From Sulfitobacter sp. THAF37 (GTDB taxonomy: Bacteria > Pseudomonadota > Alphaproteobacteria > Rhodobacterales > Rhodobacteraceae): 64,000 nt of DNA. The DNA lies in assembly GCF_009363555.1 (NCBI RefSeq), contig NZ_CP045372.1:2863501-2927500 (forward strand), in the 5' to 3' direction. Both the position numbers and the translations under genes were made by a program. Below the pieces are notes generated by a model that saw only the letters and a program-made list of their open reading frames with translations, was not told the origin of the DNA and did no database searches. Shown piece by piece: positions 8,163-19,051 of the stretch. The stretch's first letter is position 1. Every line of letters begins with the position of its first letter.

Positions 8163-8732
8163 ATGTCACGCTCTCTTCTCCTTTCCCTGCCGTTCCTCGT
8201 CGGGGGCATGTGCCACGCCGCGGAAGTGCCCCCCGCCATGGCCGATTACATCTCGGGGGATCTTTCCACCTGGATCAACGCCCCGCGCATCGTCGCGGCG
8301 ATTCAGGAACAGAACATGCGCCACGAGGGACTGAGCGCCGCTGACATCGACGAAATGGACACCGCGTGGCGCGCGCAGGTCGGCACGTCGGAGACGCCGA
8401 TCATCGCCCCTGTAATGGGGCACCCGCTGTCGGACTTCCTGCGCGAACAGGTGACGCAGGCGAAAGGGCGGATCACCGAAGTTTTCGTGATGGACAACCG
8501 CGGTCTGAACGTCGCGACCAGCGATGTGACCTCGGACTACTGGCAGGGCGACGAAGCCAAGTTTCAAAAGACCTTTGGTGCGGGGGCCGGTGCGGTGTTT
8601 GTCGACGATGTCGAACTGGACGAAAGTACGCAGACCTACCAGGGGCAGGTGTCGTTTTCCATCACCGACCCCGACAGCGGGGCGGTGATCGGCGCGATCA
8701 CGGTCGGCCTGGACGCCAGCGCATTTTACTGA
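8163..8732 (+). CDS. secreted stand-alone PDC/Cache-like sensor domain protein
   Basis: This is a 189-residue protein with a signal peptide (MSRSLLLSLPFLVGGMCHAA). The rest resembles a PDC/Cache ligand-binding domain: ITEVFVMDNRGLNVATSD, then YWQGDEAKFQKTF and a closing SITDPDSGAVIGAITVGLDAS. Such domains normally sense ligands outside the membrane as part of kinases or chemoreceptors, but here there is no membrane anchor or signalling domain. The ATG at 8163 is chosen for its AAGGA site and the signal peptide; an in-frame ATG at 8094 adds no plausible sequence. It may deliver a ligand to a partner receptor, which is inference. Confidence 0.75.
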   Translation: MSRSLLLSLPFLVGGMCHAAEVPPAMADYISGDLSTWINAPRIVAAIQEQNMRHEGLSAADIDEMDTAWRAQVGTSETPIIAPVMGHPLSDFLREQVTQAKGRITEVFVMDNRGLNVATSDVTSDYWQGDEAKFQKTFGAGAGAVFVDDVELDESTQTYQGQVSFSITDPDSGAVIGAITVGLDASAFY

Positions 8733-8955
8733 AGAACCTGCGGTGTTCCCGGTTGGCGGCGATGCGGCCCTCCGGGGCATTCCCCCGCAAAGACGCCTGG
8801 GCGCTGGCCAGGAATTGGCCAGTTGCCGCTTCGTCCAGCGTTGCGCCGCGCTTTGATCCTGCCGCACTGACACGTTCTGCGGCGCGTAACGCCTGCCGGT
8901 GCAGCTCGAACAGCTTCGCCCTGCGGGACGGAATATGATCATCGACCTCTGACAT
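8698..8955 (-). CDS. hypothetical small basic protein
   Basis: This 85-residue frame starts MSEVDDHIPSRRAKLFELHR and is rich in Ala and Arg. It has no signal peptide or known domain. Its 3' end overlaps the end of the PDC-like gene by 35 bp in opposite orientation. An AGG-containing site 10 nt before the ATG is modest. Without it the stretch 8733-9080 would be empty, which slightly favours it. I do not recognise the family and the call is weak. Confidence 0.35.
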   Translation of the reverse strand: MSEVDDHIPSRRAKLFELHRQALRAAERVSAAGSKRGATLDEAATGQFLASAQASLRGNAPEGRIAANREHRRFFSKMRWRPGRP

Positions 8956-9080
8956 GCCTGCACCTGGCCCCCGGTACGGAACTGCCGAAGAATTGGGCCG
9001 GGAATTTGGCACAAGCAAGGCGGTTTTACGCCCCGACCGCCCGCAATGGCAGCAACTTAGCACCGGGCTGATGGGATCAG

Positions 9081-9170
9081 TGGCGGAGAGACAGGGATTC
9101 GAACCCTGGGACCCCGTGAAGGGTCAACGGTTTTCGAGACCGCCCCGTTCGACCACTCCGGCACCTCTCC
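9081..9170 (-). tRNA. tRNA-Ser (CGA)
   Basis: The minus strand folds into a long-variable-arm tRNA. The acceptor stem is GGAGAGG/TCTCTCC, the T arm contains GGTTCGAATCC, the anticodon loop is CTCGAAA with anticodon CGA, and the 3' CCA is encoded. It reads the UCG serine codon. Confidence 0.95.
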
Positions 9171-9188
9171 GCGGGGGTCTGGAGCGCC

Positions 9189-9217
9189 CGTTTAGTGGGC
9201 TTTCGGCTTGCAGGCAA
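9189..9217 (-). promoter_or_regulatory. promoter of tRNA-Ser(CGA)
   Basis: On the minus strand, TTGCCT and TAAACG are separated by exactly 17 bp and end 18 bp before the tRNA 5' end. Confidence 0.6.
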
Positions 9218-9313
9218 GAGGGCATCTGCCGCAACCCGCACCACACGGGAATTTTCATTGCGACCGCGACAAGAGAGCCTAAGTTCGGGGGAGACGAACA
9301 AAAGGATATTCTC

Positions 9314-10159
9314 ATGCCCCTTGCCCTGCGCCAGCCTCTGGTCACTCTGTCCGCGGCAGTCTTGCTGCTGATGTCGGCGTTGGTTCCGCCCGCGCAGGCC
9401 GCCGACGAGGCCAAGCTGCGCGAATATCTCGAAGTCACCGGCTTTGACGTGGCACTTGAAAGTATCCGCCTGTCGGCGGACAGCGCCCCCGAGATGCTGG
9501 GGATCGAGGCCGACGCCTTTGGATCGGAATGGTCACGGCTGGTGAGCGAGGTTTTCGCAACCGACATCATGCACGAGATGGCGCTGACCATCCTGGGCGA
9601 AACCTTGAGCGACGAGCTGCTGACCCACGCCGCCGATTTCTACGCCACCGACCTGGGCCAGCGGCTGGTCGCGGTCGAGAACGACAGCCACATGGAAGAG
9701 GAGGACGGGCTCAAGACGGAAAGCGGCGCCGCCATCATGCAGGGGCTGGAGCGGATCGACAGCCCCCGGATCGACCTGTTGGAGCGGCTGACGACGGCAA
9801 CGGACGCAGACGGTGCGTCGCTGAGGGCGATACAGGAGGTGCAGGTGCGTTTCCTGATGGCCGCCGCGGCCGCGGGCGTGATCGAATTGCAGATGGACGA
9901 ACCCGATCTGCGCGAAGCCATGCGGTCTCAGGAGGACGAGATGCGCACCGCCCTTGCCGCCAGCGCCCTCACCAACGCCGCCTATACCTATCAGGCATTC
10001 TCGGACGCAGAGGTCGAAGCCTACGCCGAGGCGCTGGAGGACCCCAGAATGCAGGAGGTCTATGCGCTGATGAATGCCGTGCAGTACGAGATCATGGCGA
10101 ACCGGTTCGAAGCGGTGGCAGCACGGCTTTCCGACATGCAGCCGAGCACTGACCTATGA
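9314..10159 (+). CDS. DUF2059 secreted protein, first copy
   Basis: This is a 281-residue protein with a signal peptide ending PPAQAAD. The mature part is alpha-helical and acidic, and contains a DUF2059-type region (ETLSDELLTHAADFYATDLGQRLVAVEN). It should lie in the periplasm. AAAGGA precedes the ATG at 9314; the frame's upstream extension runs through the tRNA and is not coding. It overlaps the next DUF2059 gene by ATGA, so the pair is translated together. No enzymatic motif is visible. Confidence 0.8.
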   Translation: MPLALRQPLVTLSAAVLLLMSALVPPAQAADEAKLREYLEVTGFDVALESIRLSADSAPEMLGIEADAFGSEWSRLVSEVFATDIMHEMALTILGETLSDELLTHAADFYATDLGQRLVAVENDSHMEEEDGLKTESGAAIMQGLERIDSPRIDLLERLTTATDADGASLRAIQEVQVRFLMAAAAAGVIELQMDEPDLREAMRSQEDEMRTALAASALTNAAYTYQAFSDAEVEAYAEALEDPRMQEVYALMNAVQYEIMANRFEAVAARLSDMQPSTDL

Positions 10160-10971
10160 TTCGCCGCGCACTGCTGCTCTGGCCGTTGCTGCTGGCCCTT
10201 GCGCTGCCCGCCCATGCCGATGCACGGCTTTCGGTGCTGGTGGATGTCCTGCGCCTTGACGAGGTTGCGGCGATCCTGCGCGAAGAGGGACTGACCTCTG
10301 CCGAAGATCTCAACGCCGGTATGCTGGACGGGCAGGGCGGTGGCGCCTGGCAGACGCAGGTGGAGGCGATCTATGACCCCGCCCGCATTGTCGAGGCGGT
10401 GCGCGGGGCGCTTGACCGGGAGCTGGACGATGCCGCGCTCGAAGAGGCCGTCGCGTTCTTTGCGTCCGACCTTGGGACCCGGATCGTGGCGCTGGAAAAC
10501 ACCGCCCGAGAGGCGATCCGCGCGCCGGACGTGGAAGAGGCCGCGCGGCTGCGGTATGCCGAGCTGTCCGATACCTTGACCCCGCGGCTGGAAATGCTGC
10601 GTCTTTTCGTGGCGGGGGGCGACATGGTGGAGCGGAACGTGACCACTGCGCTGAACTCCAATTTCCAGTTCATGCGGGGCCTTGCCGATGGCGACGCCCT
10701 GGATGTGTCGGAGGACCAGATGCTGGCCGATGTCACAGCCGAAGCCGAGGCGATCCGCGAGGACACGGAAGGCTGGCTTTATGGCTACCTGCTGATGGCC
10801 TATTCGCCGCTGACCGATGCGCAACTGCAAAGCTACATCGACTTCAGCAGCACGCCTGCGGGACAGGCGGTGAACCGCGGGCTGTTCTCGGGTTTCGGCG
10901 CTGCTTACGAGGATATCTCATATGCGCTGGGACGTGCGGTGGCGTTGAACATGACCGCCCGGGACCTGTAA
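10156..10971 (+). CDS. DUF2059 secreted protein, second copy
   Basis: This is a 271-residue protein with a short signal peptide ending LPAHADA. It shares with its neighbour the pattern of a helix ending in FFASDLGTRIVALEN, then an acidic helical stretch and a second DUF2059-like block (YSPLTDAQLQSYIDFSSTPAGQAV). It is a diverged tandem paralogue coupled by a 4-bp overlap. The pair may act as a heteromer in the periplasm; the function is unknown. Confidence 0.8.
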   Translation: MIRRALLLWPLLLALALPAHADARLSVLVDVLRLDEVAAILREEGLTSAEDLNAGMLDGQGGGAWQTQVEAIYDPARIVEAVRGALDRELDDAALEEAVAFFASDLGTRIVALENTAREAIRAPDVEEAARLRYAELSDTLTPRLEMLRLFVAGGDMVERNVTTALNSNFQFMRGLADGDALDVSEDQMLADVTAEAEAIREDTEGWLYGYLLMAYSPLTDAQLQSYIDFSSTPAGQAVNRGLFSGFGAAYEDISYALGRAVALNMTARDL

Positions 10972-10991
10972 GCCGGGGGCCAAAAACCCGC

Positions 10992-11020
10992 TTGACTTGC
11001 AGGCCCGATACCCCGATAAG
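10992..11020 (+). promoter_or_regulatory. sigma-70 promoter of rplU-rpmA
   Basis: TTGACT (10992-10997) and GATAAG (11015-11020) have an exact 17-bp spacer, leaving a leader of about 140 nt before rplU. Confidence 0.75.
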
Positions 11021-11163
11021 CCCGCATCCCGGCGAGGCTTCTCGCGTGGGATCTGTATCAATGACGCCCCAAGGGCGCGCTGTTCGAGGTGGACGCGGCT
11101 GCGATGCCGGTCCGAAACGCCCGGAAGGGGACCACAGGACGCGGCAAAGTGAAGGAAGACGCG

Positions 11164-11922
11164 ATGTTTGCGGTCATCAAGACTGGCGGTAAGCAATACA
11201 AGGTAGCCCCCGGCGACATGCTGCGGGTGGAACGTATTGCGGCGGATGCCGGTGAAACTGTGATTTTCAACGAAGTGCTGATGGTGGGCGGCGACGATCC
11301 CAAGGTCGGCGCGCCCCTTATCGAGGACGCCGGTGTCGAAGCCGAAGTCGTGGACCAGATCAAGGGCGACAAGGTCATCCACTTCGTCAAGCGCCGGCGG
11401 AAGCATTCGTCCAAGCGCACCAAGGGCCACCGCCAGAAGCTGACACTGGTCAAGATCGGCGATATCATGGCGTCCGGCGCTGGCAAATCCAAGGCCAAGG
11501 CAGCCATCGGCACGGGGTCGGTCAGCGCGTCGATCGTTGCGGCGATGGAAGAACGCTACACCATGAACAAGACCGACCAGGCCGAAATGGCTAAGCGTGT
11601 GTCGGAAGGTGAAGCGCAGGAGAAATCCGCCAAGCCGGTGAAGGCCAAGAAGGCAGAAGCCCCCGCCAAGGAAGAGGCCCCCGCCAAACCCGCCAAGAAA
11701 CCGGCAAAAGCCAAGAAATCCGACGGCGACGACCTGACGCAGATTTCCGGCGTCGGCCCCGTCATCGTCGAGAAGCTGAACGGCGAAGGCATCACCACCT
11801 TTGCGCAGATCGCCGCATGGACAGATGCTGACGTTGAAGCTATTGAAGAGAAACTGTCGTTCAAAGGTCGGGTCGGTCGTGAAGACTGGATCGCACAGGC
11901 CAAAGAACTGGCGAAAGGCTAA
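11164..11922 (+). CDS. rplU: 50S ribosomal protein L21 with C-terminal extension
   Basis: This is a 252-residue protein. Residues 1-103 are a standard L21 ([14 protein letters not shown] to [12 protein letters not shown]). Then comes a Lys/Ala/Pro/Glu-rich linker and, from about 190, a helix-hairpin-helix-like domain ([20 protein letters not shown]). L21 is usually about 100 residues; this extension is seen in Rhodobacterales. The ATG at 11164 starts the ribosomal domain. It is followed by rpmA 11 bp later. Confidence 0.95.
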   Translation: MFAVIKTGGKQYKVAPGDMLRVERIAADAGETVIFNEVLMVGGDDPKVGAPLIEDAGVEAEVVDQIKGDKVIHFVKRRRKHSSKRTKGHRQKLTLVKIGDIMASGAGKSKAKAAIGTGSVSASIVAAMEERYTMNKTDQAEMAKRVSEGEAQEKSAKPVKAKKAEAPAKEEAPAKPAKKPAKAKKSDGDDLTQISGVGPVIVEKLNGEGITTFAQIAAWTDADVEAIEEKLSFKGRVGREDWIAQAKELAKG

Positions 11923-11933
11923 GGAGAGACCAA

Positions 11934-12203
11934 ATGGCACATAAAAAAGCAGGCGGTTCATCCCGTAACGGGCGCGACTCAGCCGGTCGCCGCCTTGGCG
12001 TCAAGAAATACGGCGGCGAATCCGTCATCCCGGGCAACATCATCGTGCGCCAGCGCGGCACCAAGTTCTGGCCCGCCGAAGGTGTCGGCATGGGCAAGGA
12101 TCACACGATTTTCGCGACCGTCGACGGCGCCGTGACCTTTCACAAGGGTCTGAAGAACCGCACCTTTATTTCGGTCCTGCCAGCGGCGGAGGCCGCCGAG
12201 TAA
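11934..12203 (+). CDS. rpmA: 50S ribosomal protein L27
   Basis: This is an 89-residue L27 starting [15 protein letters not shown], whose N-terminal tail reaches toward the peptidyl-transferase centre. GGAGAG precedes the ATG. It is co-transcribed with rplU and followed by a strong terminator at 12234. Confidence 0.97.
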   Translation: MAHKKAGGSSRNGRDSAGRRLGVKKYGGESVIPGNIIVRQRGTKFWPAEGVGMGKDHTIFATVDGAVTFHKGLKNRTFISVLPAAEAAE

Positions 12204-12233
12204 GCCGTACCCGCAAGGTTTGAAAAAATTTCA

Positions 12234-12264
12234 GGGATCGGCGGAAACGCCGGTCCCTTTTCTT
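12234..12264 (+). terminator. terminator after rpmA
   Basis: A 10-bp GC-rich stem (12234-12243 with 12248-12257) has a GAAA loop and is followed by TTTTCTTATTT. Confidence 0.9.
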
Positions 12265-12302
12265 ATTTGTACCCCGACGGCGATCCAGAAAGGAGCCGTG
12301 CC

Positions 12303-12467
12303 ATGAACAGATCACAACGCGCGCCTGGGCCAGCTGTCGGTGGAGGGTCGAGCGGCCGGATCGGACCAAAGGGACTCCCCACGGCACGCTTGCCCTGTTC
12401 GTTCCAGACACTGGCGGTTGGCACCGCTACCCGTCTTGTTTTTGCGCCCGCCGCACGGGCCGCCTGA
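12303..12467 (+). CDS. putative 54-residue basic protein
   Basis: A small frame, MNRSQRAPGPAVGGGSSGR to PAARAA, has a strong AAAGGAG site 8 nt before its ATG and ends 21 bp before the GNAT start. It is rich in Arg, Pro, Gly and Ala, with no known domain. Its ribosome site and tight spacing to the next gene support translation, possibly as a leader for the GNAT-obgE unit. I do not recognise it. Confidence 0.45.
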   Translation: MNRSQRAPGPAVGGGSSGRIGPKGLPTARLPCSFQTLAVGTATRLVFAPAARAA

Positions 12468-12488
12468 GTTGATGTTCGGAGGAGGAAC

Positions 12489-13031
12489 ATGACCATGCAG
12501 ATGGAACCCATTCTCAACCAGCCGATGATCGAGACGGAGCGCTTTGACCTGCGCCCGGTGCGCCGGTCGGACAAGGGGCTGATCGAATTCTACGCAGGCG
12601 ATGCCCGCGTTGCGCTGACCACCGCTACGATACCCCATCCGCTGCCGCCCGGCACAATCGAAGCATTCATCGCCCGCGCAATCGCCGAACCGCGGATAGA
12701 AGACGTCTGGGTGATGGACGGGCTCAAGAGTGGCGGGTCCGAGGTGATGGGCGTGATCTCTCTTACCCGGCTGGACCGCGACCAGTCCGAGATCGGGTAT
12801 TGGGTTGCCCCGGCCTATTGGAACAGCCATCTGGCCTCTGAAGCGGTGCAGGCGCTGGTGGCCGGCAATCCGCAGGGCAACCAGGCGATGTTCGCCTCGG
12901 TTTTCCACGACAACCCCGCATCGGCCAAGGTGCTGACCAACGCCGGTTTCGTCTACCTAGGCGATGCGGAAACCTATTGTGTGGCCCGTCAGGCTGCCGT
13001 ACCCACATGGACCTATAGCCGCAAGCTGTAG
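12489..13031 (+). CDS. GNAT-family (RimJ/RimL-type) N-acetyltransferase
   Basis: This is a 180-residue protein with the N-terminal block IETERFDLRPVRRSDKG and the acetyl-CoA region ranging from EIGYWVAPAYWNSHLASEAV to NPASAKVLTNAGF, as in ribosomal-protein or small-molecule acetyltransferases. GGAGGAGG lies before the ATG. It sits between rpmA and obgE, a regular Rhodobacterales position, so it may act on ribosomal or translation proteins. The substrate is not known. Confidence 0.85.
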   Translation: MTMQMEPILNQPMIETERFDLRPVRRSDKGLIEFYAGDARVALTTATIPHPLPPGTIEAFIARAIAEPRIEDVWVMDGLKSGGSEVMGVISLTRLDRDQSEIGYWVAPAYWNSHLASEAVQALVAGNPQGNQAMFASVFHDNPASAKVLTNAGFVYLGDAETYCVARQAAVPTWTYSRKL

Positions 13032-15181
<2,150 letters not shown>

Positions 15182-15214
15182 CTGGGCTGAACTTGAAGTT
15201 TTGGATATAAAACC

Positions 15215-16480
15215 ATGAAAGATATGGAAAACATACCCGGTTTGATGGCGGATATCGGCAAACGGGCCAAGGCAGCGGCGGCGCAGCTTGCCTATGTCAC
15301 AGCCGAAACGAAGACCCGGGCGCTGAATGCTGCCGCCGATGCCGTCTGGGCCGCGCGGGCGGATATTCTGGCCGCCAACGGCAAGGATCTGGAATATGGC
15401 CGGGAAAAGGGCCTGTCCGACGCCATGATGGACCGTCTGATGCTGGACGAAGGGCGCATTCAGGGCATGGTCGACGGGCTGCGCAGCGTGGCCGCGCAGG
15501 ATGACCCGGTGGGCGAGACGCTGGCGGAATGGGACCAGCCTTCGGGGTTGAACATACGGCGCGTGCGGACCCCACTGGGCGTGATCGGCGTGATTTACGA
15601 GAGCCGGCCCAACGTGACCGCAGACGCCGGTGCGCTCTGCCTCAAGGCGGGAAACACGGTGATACTGCGGGGCGGGTCGGAGAGCTTTCATTCCGCCCGC
15701 GCGATCCACGGCTGCCTGCAGGAAGGGCTCCGTCAGGCCGGGCTGCCGGAAGATGCGGTGCAATTGGTGCCGACCCGCGACCGGGCCGCCGTCTCTGAGA
15801 TGCTGACCATGACCGATACCATCGACGTGATTGTACCGCGTGGCGGCAAGGGTCTCGTCGGACTGGTCCAGCGCGAAGCACGGGTGCCGGTTTTTTCACA
15901 TCTCGAAGGCATCGTGCATATCTACATCGACGCGGCCGCAGATCCGGAAAAGGCGCTTCGGATCGTGCTGAACGCCAAGACGCGGCGCACGGGCATCTGC
16001 GGCGCGGCGGAATGCCTGCTGATCCACCGCGACGTGGCGGACACCATCGGTCAGGGGATCATTCGGGCATTGATCGACGCGGGCGTCGAAATGCGCGTCG
16101 ATCCGGCGCTGGCCGGGATCGACGGCACGGTGCCTGCTGGCGAGGACGACTGGGGGCGCGAATATCTGGATATGATCATGGCCGCCCGCGTGGTGGATGA
16201 TGTGGAGGACGCTATCGCCCACATCCGCAGCTATGGGTCCAACCACACCGATTGTATCGTGACCGAGGATGCAACGGCGGTGCGCACCTTTATGGAGCGG
16301 CTGGATTCCGCAATCCTGATGCACAACGCCTCGACCCAGTTCGCCGATGGCGGTGAATTCGGCATGGGGGCCGAGATCGGCATCGCGACGGGCAAGATGC
16401 ACGCCCGCGGACCTGTGGGTGCGGCGCAGCTGACGTCGTTCAAGTACATCGTCACCGGCGACGGCAGCGTCCGCGGCTAG
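15215..16480 (+). CDS. proA: gamma-glutamyl phosphate reductase
   Basis: This is a 421-residue aldehyde-dehydrogenase-fold enzyme that reduces gamma-glutamyl phosphate with NADPH. The catalytic Cys is Cys262 in [14 protein letters not shown]. The start is ambiguous between 15215 and 15224; neither has a strong ribosome site. Its TAG stop shares the palindrome CTAG with the chpT stop on the opposite strand. Confidence 0.96.
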   Translation: MKDMENIPGLMADIGKRAKAAAAQLAYVTAETKTRALNAAADAVWAARADILAANGKDLEYGREKGLSDAMMDRLMLDEGRIQGMVDGLRSVAAQDDPVGETLAEWDQPSGLNIRRVRTPLGVIGVIYESRPNVTADAGALCLKAGNTVILRGGSESFHSARAIHGCLQEGLRQAGLPEDAVQLVPTRDRAAVSEMLTMTDTIDVIVPRGGKGLVGLVQREARVPVFSHLEGIVHIYIDAAADPEKALRIVLNAKTRRTGICGAAECLLIHRDVADTIGQGIIRALIDAGVEMRVDPALAGIDGTVPAGEDDWGREYLDMIMAARVVDDVEDAIAHIRSYGSNHTDCIVTEDATAVRTFMERLDSAILMHNASTQFADGGEFGMGAEIGIATGKMHARGPVGAAQLTSFKYIVTGDGSVRG

Positions 16481-17076
16481 AATTCGACGGTGACGGTGTT
16501 GTTTGTGGCGCGGTAGCCGACCTGCCGGCCCATGTCGGCGGCGATGATCGGCAGCAGTGCGAATTGCACATGGGCCGGTTGCAGACCGTCGCGGTTGCAA
16601 CCCGGTGCCAGCAGGTCCCAGAGCGCATGATCGACCTTGAGCTTGTCGGCGGCGGCGCTCAGCCGCCAGCGATCGTCGTCCTGTGCCACAGTGATCTGGC
16701 CGCCATAGGGCAGGGCGCTTTCCAGGCAGAGCATCGCCAAAAAGGCAAGCTGCACGCGGGCGCGGGGCTGTGGCTGATCCGGCTGCCAGTCAACGCTCAG
16801 CCGCGTCCCGTCATAGAGGTCGCGCAGGATCGAATGAACTTCGGATGCGCCCATCATCTGGTTGCCCGCGGCACCAAAGGCGACCCGGAAGAACCGGATC
16901 CGCGCAGAGGCATTGCCGACGCTTTCGCCGATCAACGCAATTTCGGGCCCCGCCGAGGCACCCCCTGCCATTTCCAACAGCTCCAGCCCGTTGTTGATCG
17001 CGCCGATTGGCGATATCAGATCGTGACAGATGCGACTGCCGATCAACGCGGCCAAATCCAACTGCGCGCTCCGCAT
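16477..17076 (-). CDS. chpT: histidine phosphotransferase ChpT
   Basis: This 199-residue protein has the degenerate kinase dimerisation helix [21 protein letters not shown] with phospho-accepting His18, and a C-terminal pseudo-ATPase domain without nucleotide-binding motifs. ChpT carries phosphate from CckA to CtrA and CpdR. The ATG at 17076 is chosen because the domain starts there. Its start is only 30 bp from the divergent DUF3553 gene, so the promoters must overlap each other's coding regions. Confidence 0.88.
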   Translation of the reverse strand: MRSAQLDLAALIGSRICHDLISPIGAINNGLELLEMAGGASAGPEIALIGESVGNASARIRFFRVAFGAAGNQMMGASEVHSILRDLYDGTRLSVDWQPDQPQPRARVQLAFLAMLCLESALPYGGQITVAQDDDRWRLSAAADKLKVDHALWDLLAPGCNRDGLQPAHVQFALLPIIAADMGRQVGYRATNNTVTVEF

Positions 17077-17106
17077 CACGCCATGCTTTCCGAAAGGGTG
17101 ATTTCG

Positions 17107-17292
17107 ATGGACGATCTCAATGCGCTGCTGACGCCCGGCATGCTCGTGACCCATCCCGGGCGTCCCGAGTGGGGCGTCGGACAGGTGCAAAGCAACATCG
17201 GCGGGAAAGTAACGGTGAACTTCAGGGATGAGGGCAAGGTAGTCATTGACTCTTTTCGGATCGGATTGATGCCGGTCTTTGATGACCCATGA
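17107..17292 (+). CDS. DUF3553 protein
   Basis: This is a 61-residue protein containing VTHPGRPEWGVGQVQSNIGG and VTVNFRDEGKVVID, a small all-beta SH3-like fold typical of DUF3553 and of CarD- or PcrA-tail-like modules that contact RNA polymerase or helicases. GAAAGGG lies 8 nt before the ATG. It is divergent from chpT and upstream of olsB. The role is unknown. Confidence 0.85.
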   Translation: MDDLNALLTPGMLVTHPGRPEWGVGQVQSNIGGKVTVNFRDEGKVVIDSFRIGLMPVFDDP

Positions 17293-17440
17293 ATCCTTTT
17301 CAAACGGTTAACGCGAGAACAGGTCGAATGTTTCTACCCAAGCGGGATCATGGGGCATTTTCACGTTTCGCACAAGGATTGCGCTGACCAGGAGGATTGC
17401 CTATCAGTCGCCAGGGTTTTCCAACGGCGAAGACGGGCAG

Positions 17441-18205
17441 ATGGATCAGGCAGTTGTGACAGATTTCTCGGTCAGCCTCGCAGGTTCACAGGCAGACCTG
17501 GAGGCGGCGCAGCGTCTGCGCTATGATGTTTTCGTCACCGAATTGGGCGGCAAAGGTGCCCTGGTAGATCACGAACGGAAGCTGGAGCGCGATCATCTCG
17601 ATCCGTTCTTCGACCATCTGCTGCTGACCGACAACAGGACCGGCAGCGTCGTCGGCGTCTATCGGCTGATGCGCGCAGAGCGTGCGGCGCAAGCGGGTGG
17701 GTTCTATTCCGAATCCGAATACGACCTGTCTCCGCTGTTAAGATCGGGCCGCAAGCTATTGGAATTGGGTCGTTCCTGCCTGAAGCGTGATTACCGCGGC
17801 GGGATCGGGATGCACGTTCTGTGGGCGGCGCTGGCGGATTATGTAAGAGCGCATGAGGTGGAGGTTCTTTTTGGGGTCGCCAGCTTTCACGGGACGGACC
17901 TCGACCGGCTCGCGGCACCGTTGAGCCTGTTGCACGAACGCCATCTGGCACCGCCTGACCTGCGGGTGAGGGCGCTTGAAAAATCGTTTCAAAACATGAA
18001 CCTGATTGACCATTCTCAACTGGATCGCAAGGCGGCGATGCGCCAGGTGCCAAGCCTGATCAAGGCGTATCTCCGTCTCGGCGGCTGCGTGGGCGAGGGG
18101 GCCTATGTGGATCACGCGTTCAATACCGTGGATGTCTGCCTGATCCTCGACACCAGTCGGATCAACGCGCGGGGCGCCCGGTTTTACGGTGGCGGTCCGG
18201 CATGA
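17441..18205 (+). CDS. olsB: ornithine N-acyltransferase OlsB
   Basis: This is a 254-residue GNAT-like acyltransferase. LRYDVFVTELGGKG near the N-terminus and LLELGRSCLKRDYRGGIGMHVLW match OlsB, which attaches a 3-hydroxy fatty acid from ACP to the amino group of ornithine. Together with OlsA, coupled by an ATGA overlap, it makes ornithine lipids, phosphate-free membrane lipids often used under phosphate limitation. Confidence 0.9.
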   Translation: MDQAVVTDFSVSLAGSQADLEAAQRLRYDVFVTELGGKGALVDHERKLERDHLDPFFDHLLLTDNRTGSVVGVYRLMRAERAAQAGGFYSESEYDLSPLLRSGRKLLELGRSCLKRDYRGGIGMHVLWAALADYVRAHEVEVLFGVASFHGTDLDRLAAPLSLLHERHLAPPDLRVRALEKSFQNMNLIDHSQLDRKAAMRQVPSLIKAYLRLGGCVGEGAYVDHAFNTVDVCLILDTSRINARGARFYGGGPA

Positions 18206-19035
18206 CAACCGCATGGGACAGCGGCGTGCCACCGGCCTATCCGCGGATCACGGCGATGGGCTGGTTGCGGGTCGTCCTGCGGATGCTGGCGCTGGTGGCC
18301 ACAGTGTCCGGGGGGCTGCTGATCAAACTGGTCCTGCGGGCGGTGGAATGGCCGCTTTGCGGAACGCACCGGCCTGTGACCCCCTATGTGACACAGATCG
18401 TCTGCCGCCTTTCGCTGCGGATCATCGGGCTGCGCCATACCACCTTCGGCATGCCGATGTCTGGCCGCGGCGCCGTCGTGGCCAACCATTCCTCATGGCT
18501 GGACATATTCGTGCTGAACGCGGGCAAGCGGGTGTATTTCGTGTCAAAGTCCGAAGTCGCGCGCTGGCCCGGCATCGGGTGGCTCGCCCGGGCGACCGGC
18601 ACCGTTTTCATCGAAAGGAACCCGGCCCGCGCCCGCGAACAGACGGCGCTGTTTCAGGACCGGCTGCTGGCGGGGCACAAACTGCTGTTCTTTCCCGAAG
18701 GCACCAGCACCGACGGACGGCAGGTGCTGCCGTTCAAGACCACGCTGTTCCAGAGCTTTTTCGCGCCAGACCTGCGGGAAGAGATCGCGGTGCAGCCTGT
18801 CAGTGTGATCTATCATGCGCCGCCGGGGGCGGAAGCGCGGTTTTATGGCTGGTGGGGCGACATGGACTTTGGCACGCACCTTGTGCACACGCTGGCGCCA
18901 GCCAGGCAGGGCAGGGTTGACGTGGTCTACCACCCGCCGGTGCGGATATGCGACATGCCGAACCGCAAGGCACTGGCGCAGGCCTGCGAAACTGCCGTGC
19001 GCGCGGGACACCACGACCGGCTGGGCCCGTCGTGA
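18202..19035 (+). CDS. olsA: lyso-ornithine lipid O-acyltransferase OlsA
   Basis: This is a 277-residue PlsC-family enzyme with one N-terminal membrane segment (near 25-45). It has the acyltransferase motif NHSSWLD (H-x4-D), GTVFIERN and FPEGTSTDG. It adds the second acyl chain to lyso-ornithine lipid. It overlaps olsB by 4 bp. Confidence 0.9.
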   Translation: MTTAWDSGVPPAYPRITAMGWLRVVLRMLALVATVSGGLLIKLVLRAVEWPLCGTHRPVTPYVTQIVCRLSLRIIGLRHTTFGMPMSGRGAVVANHSSWLDIFVLNAGKRVYFVSKSEVARWPGIGWLARATGTVFIERNPARAREQTALFQDRLLAGHKLLFFPEGTSTDGRQVLPFKTTLFQSFFAPDLREEIAVQPVSVIYHAPPGAEARFYGWWGDMDFGTHLVHTLAPARQGRVDVVYHPPVRICDMPNRKALAQACETAVRAGHHDRLGPS

Positions 19036-19051
19036 CGCCCTGCCGCGCGGA

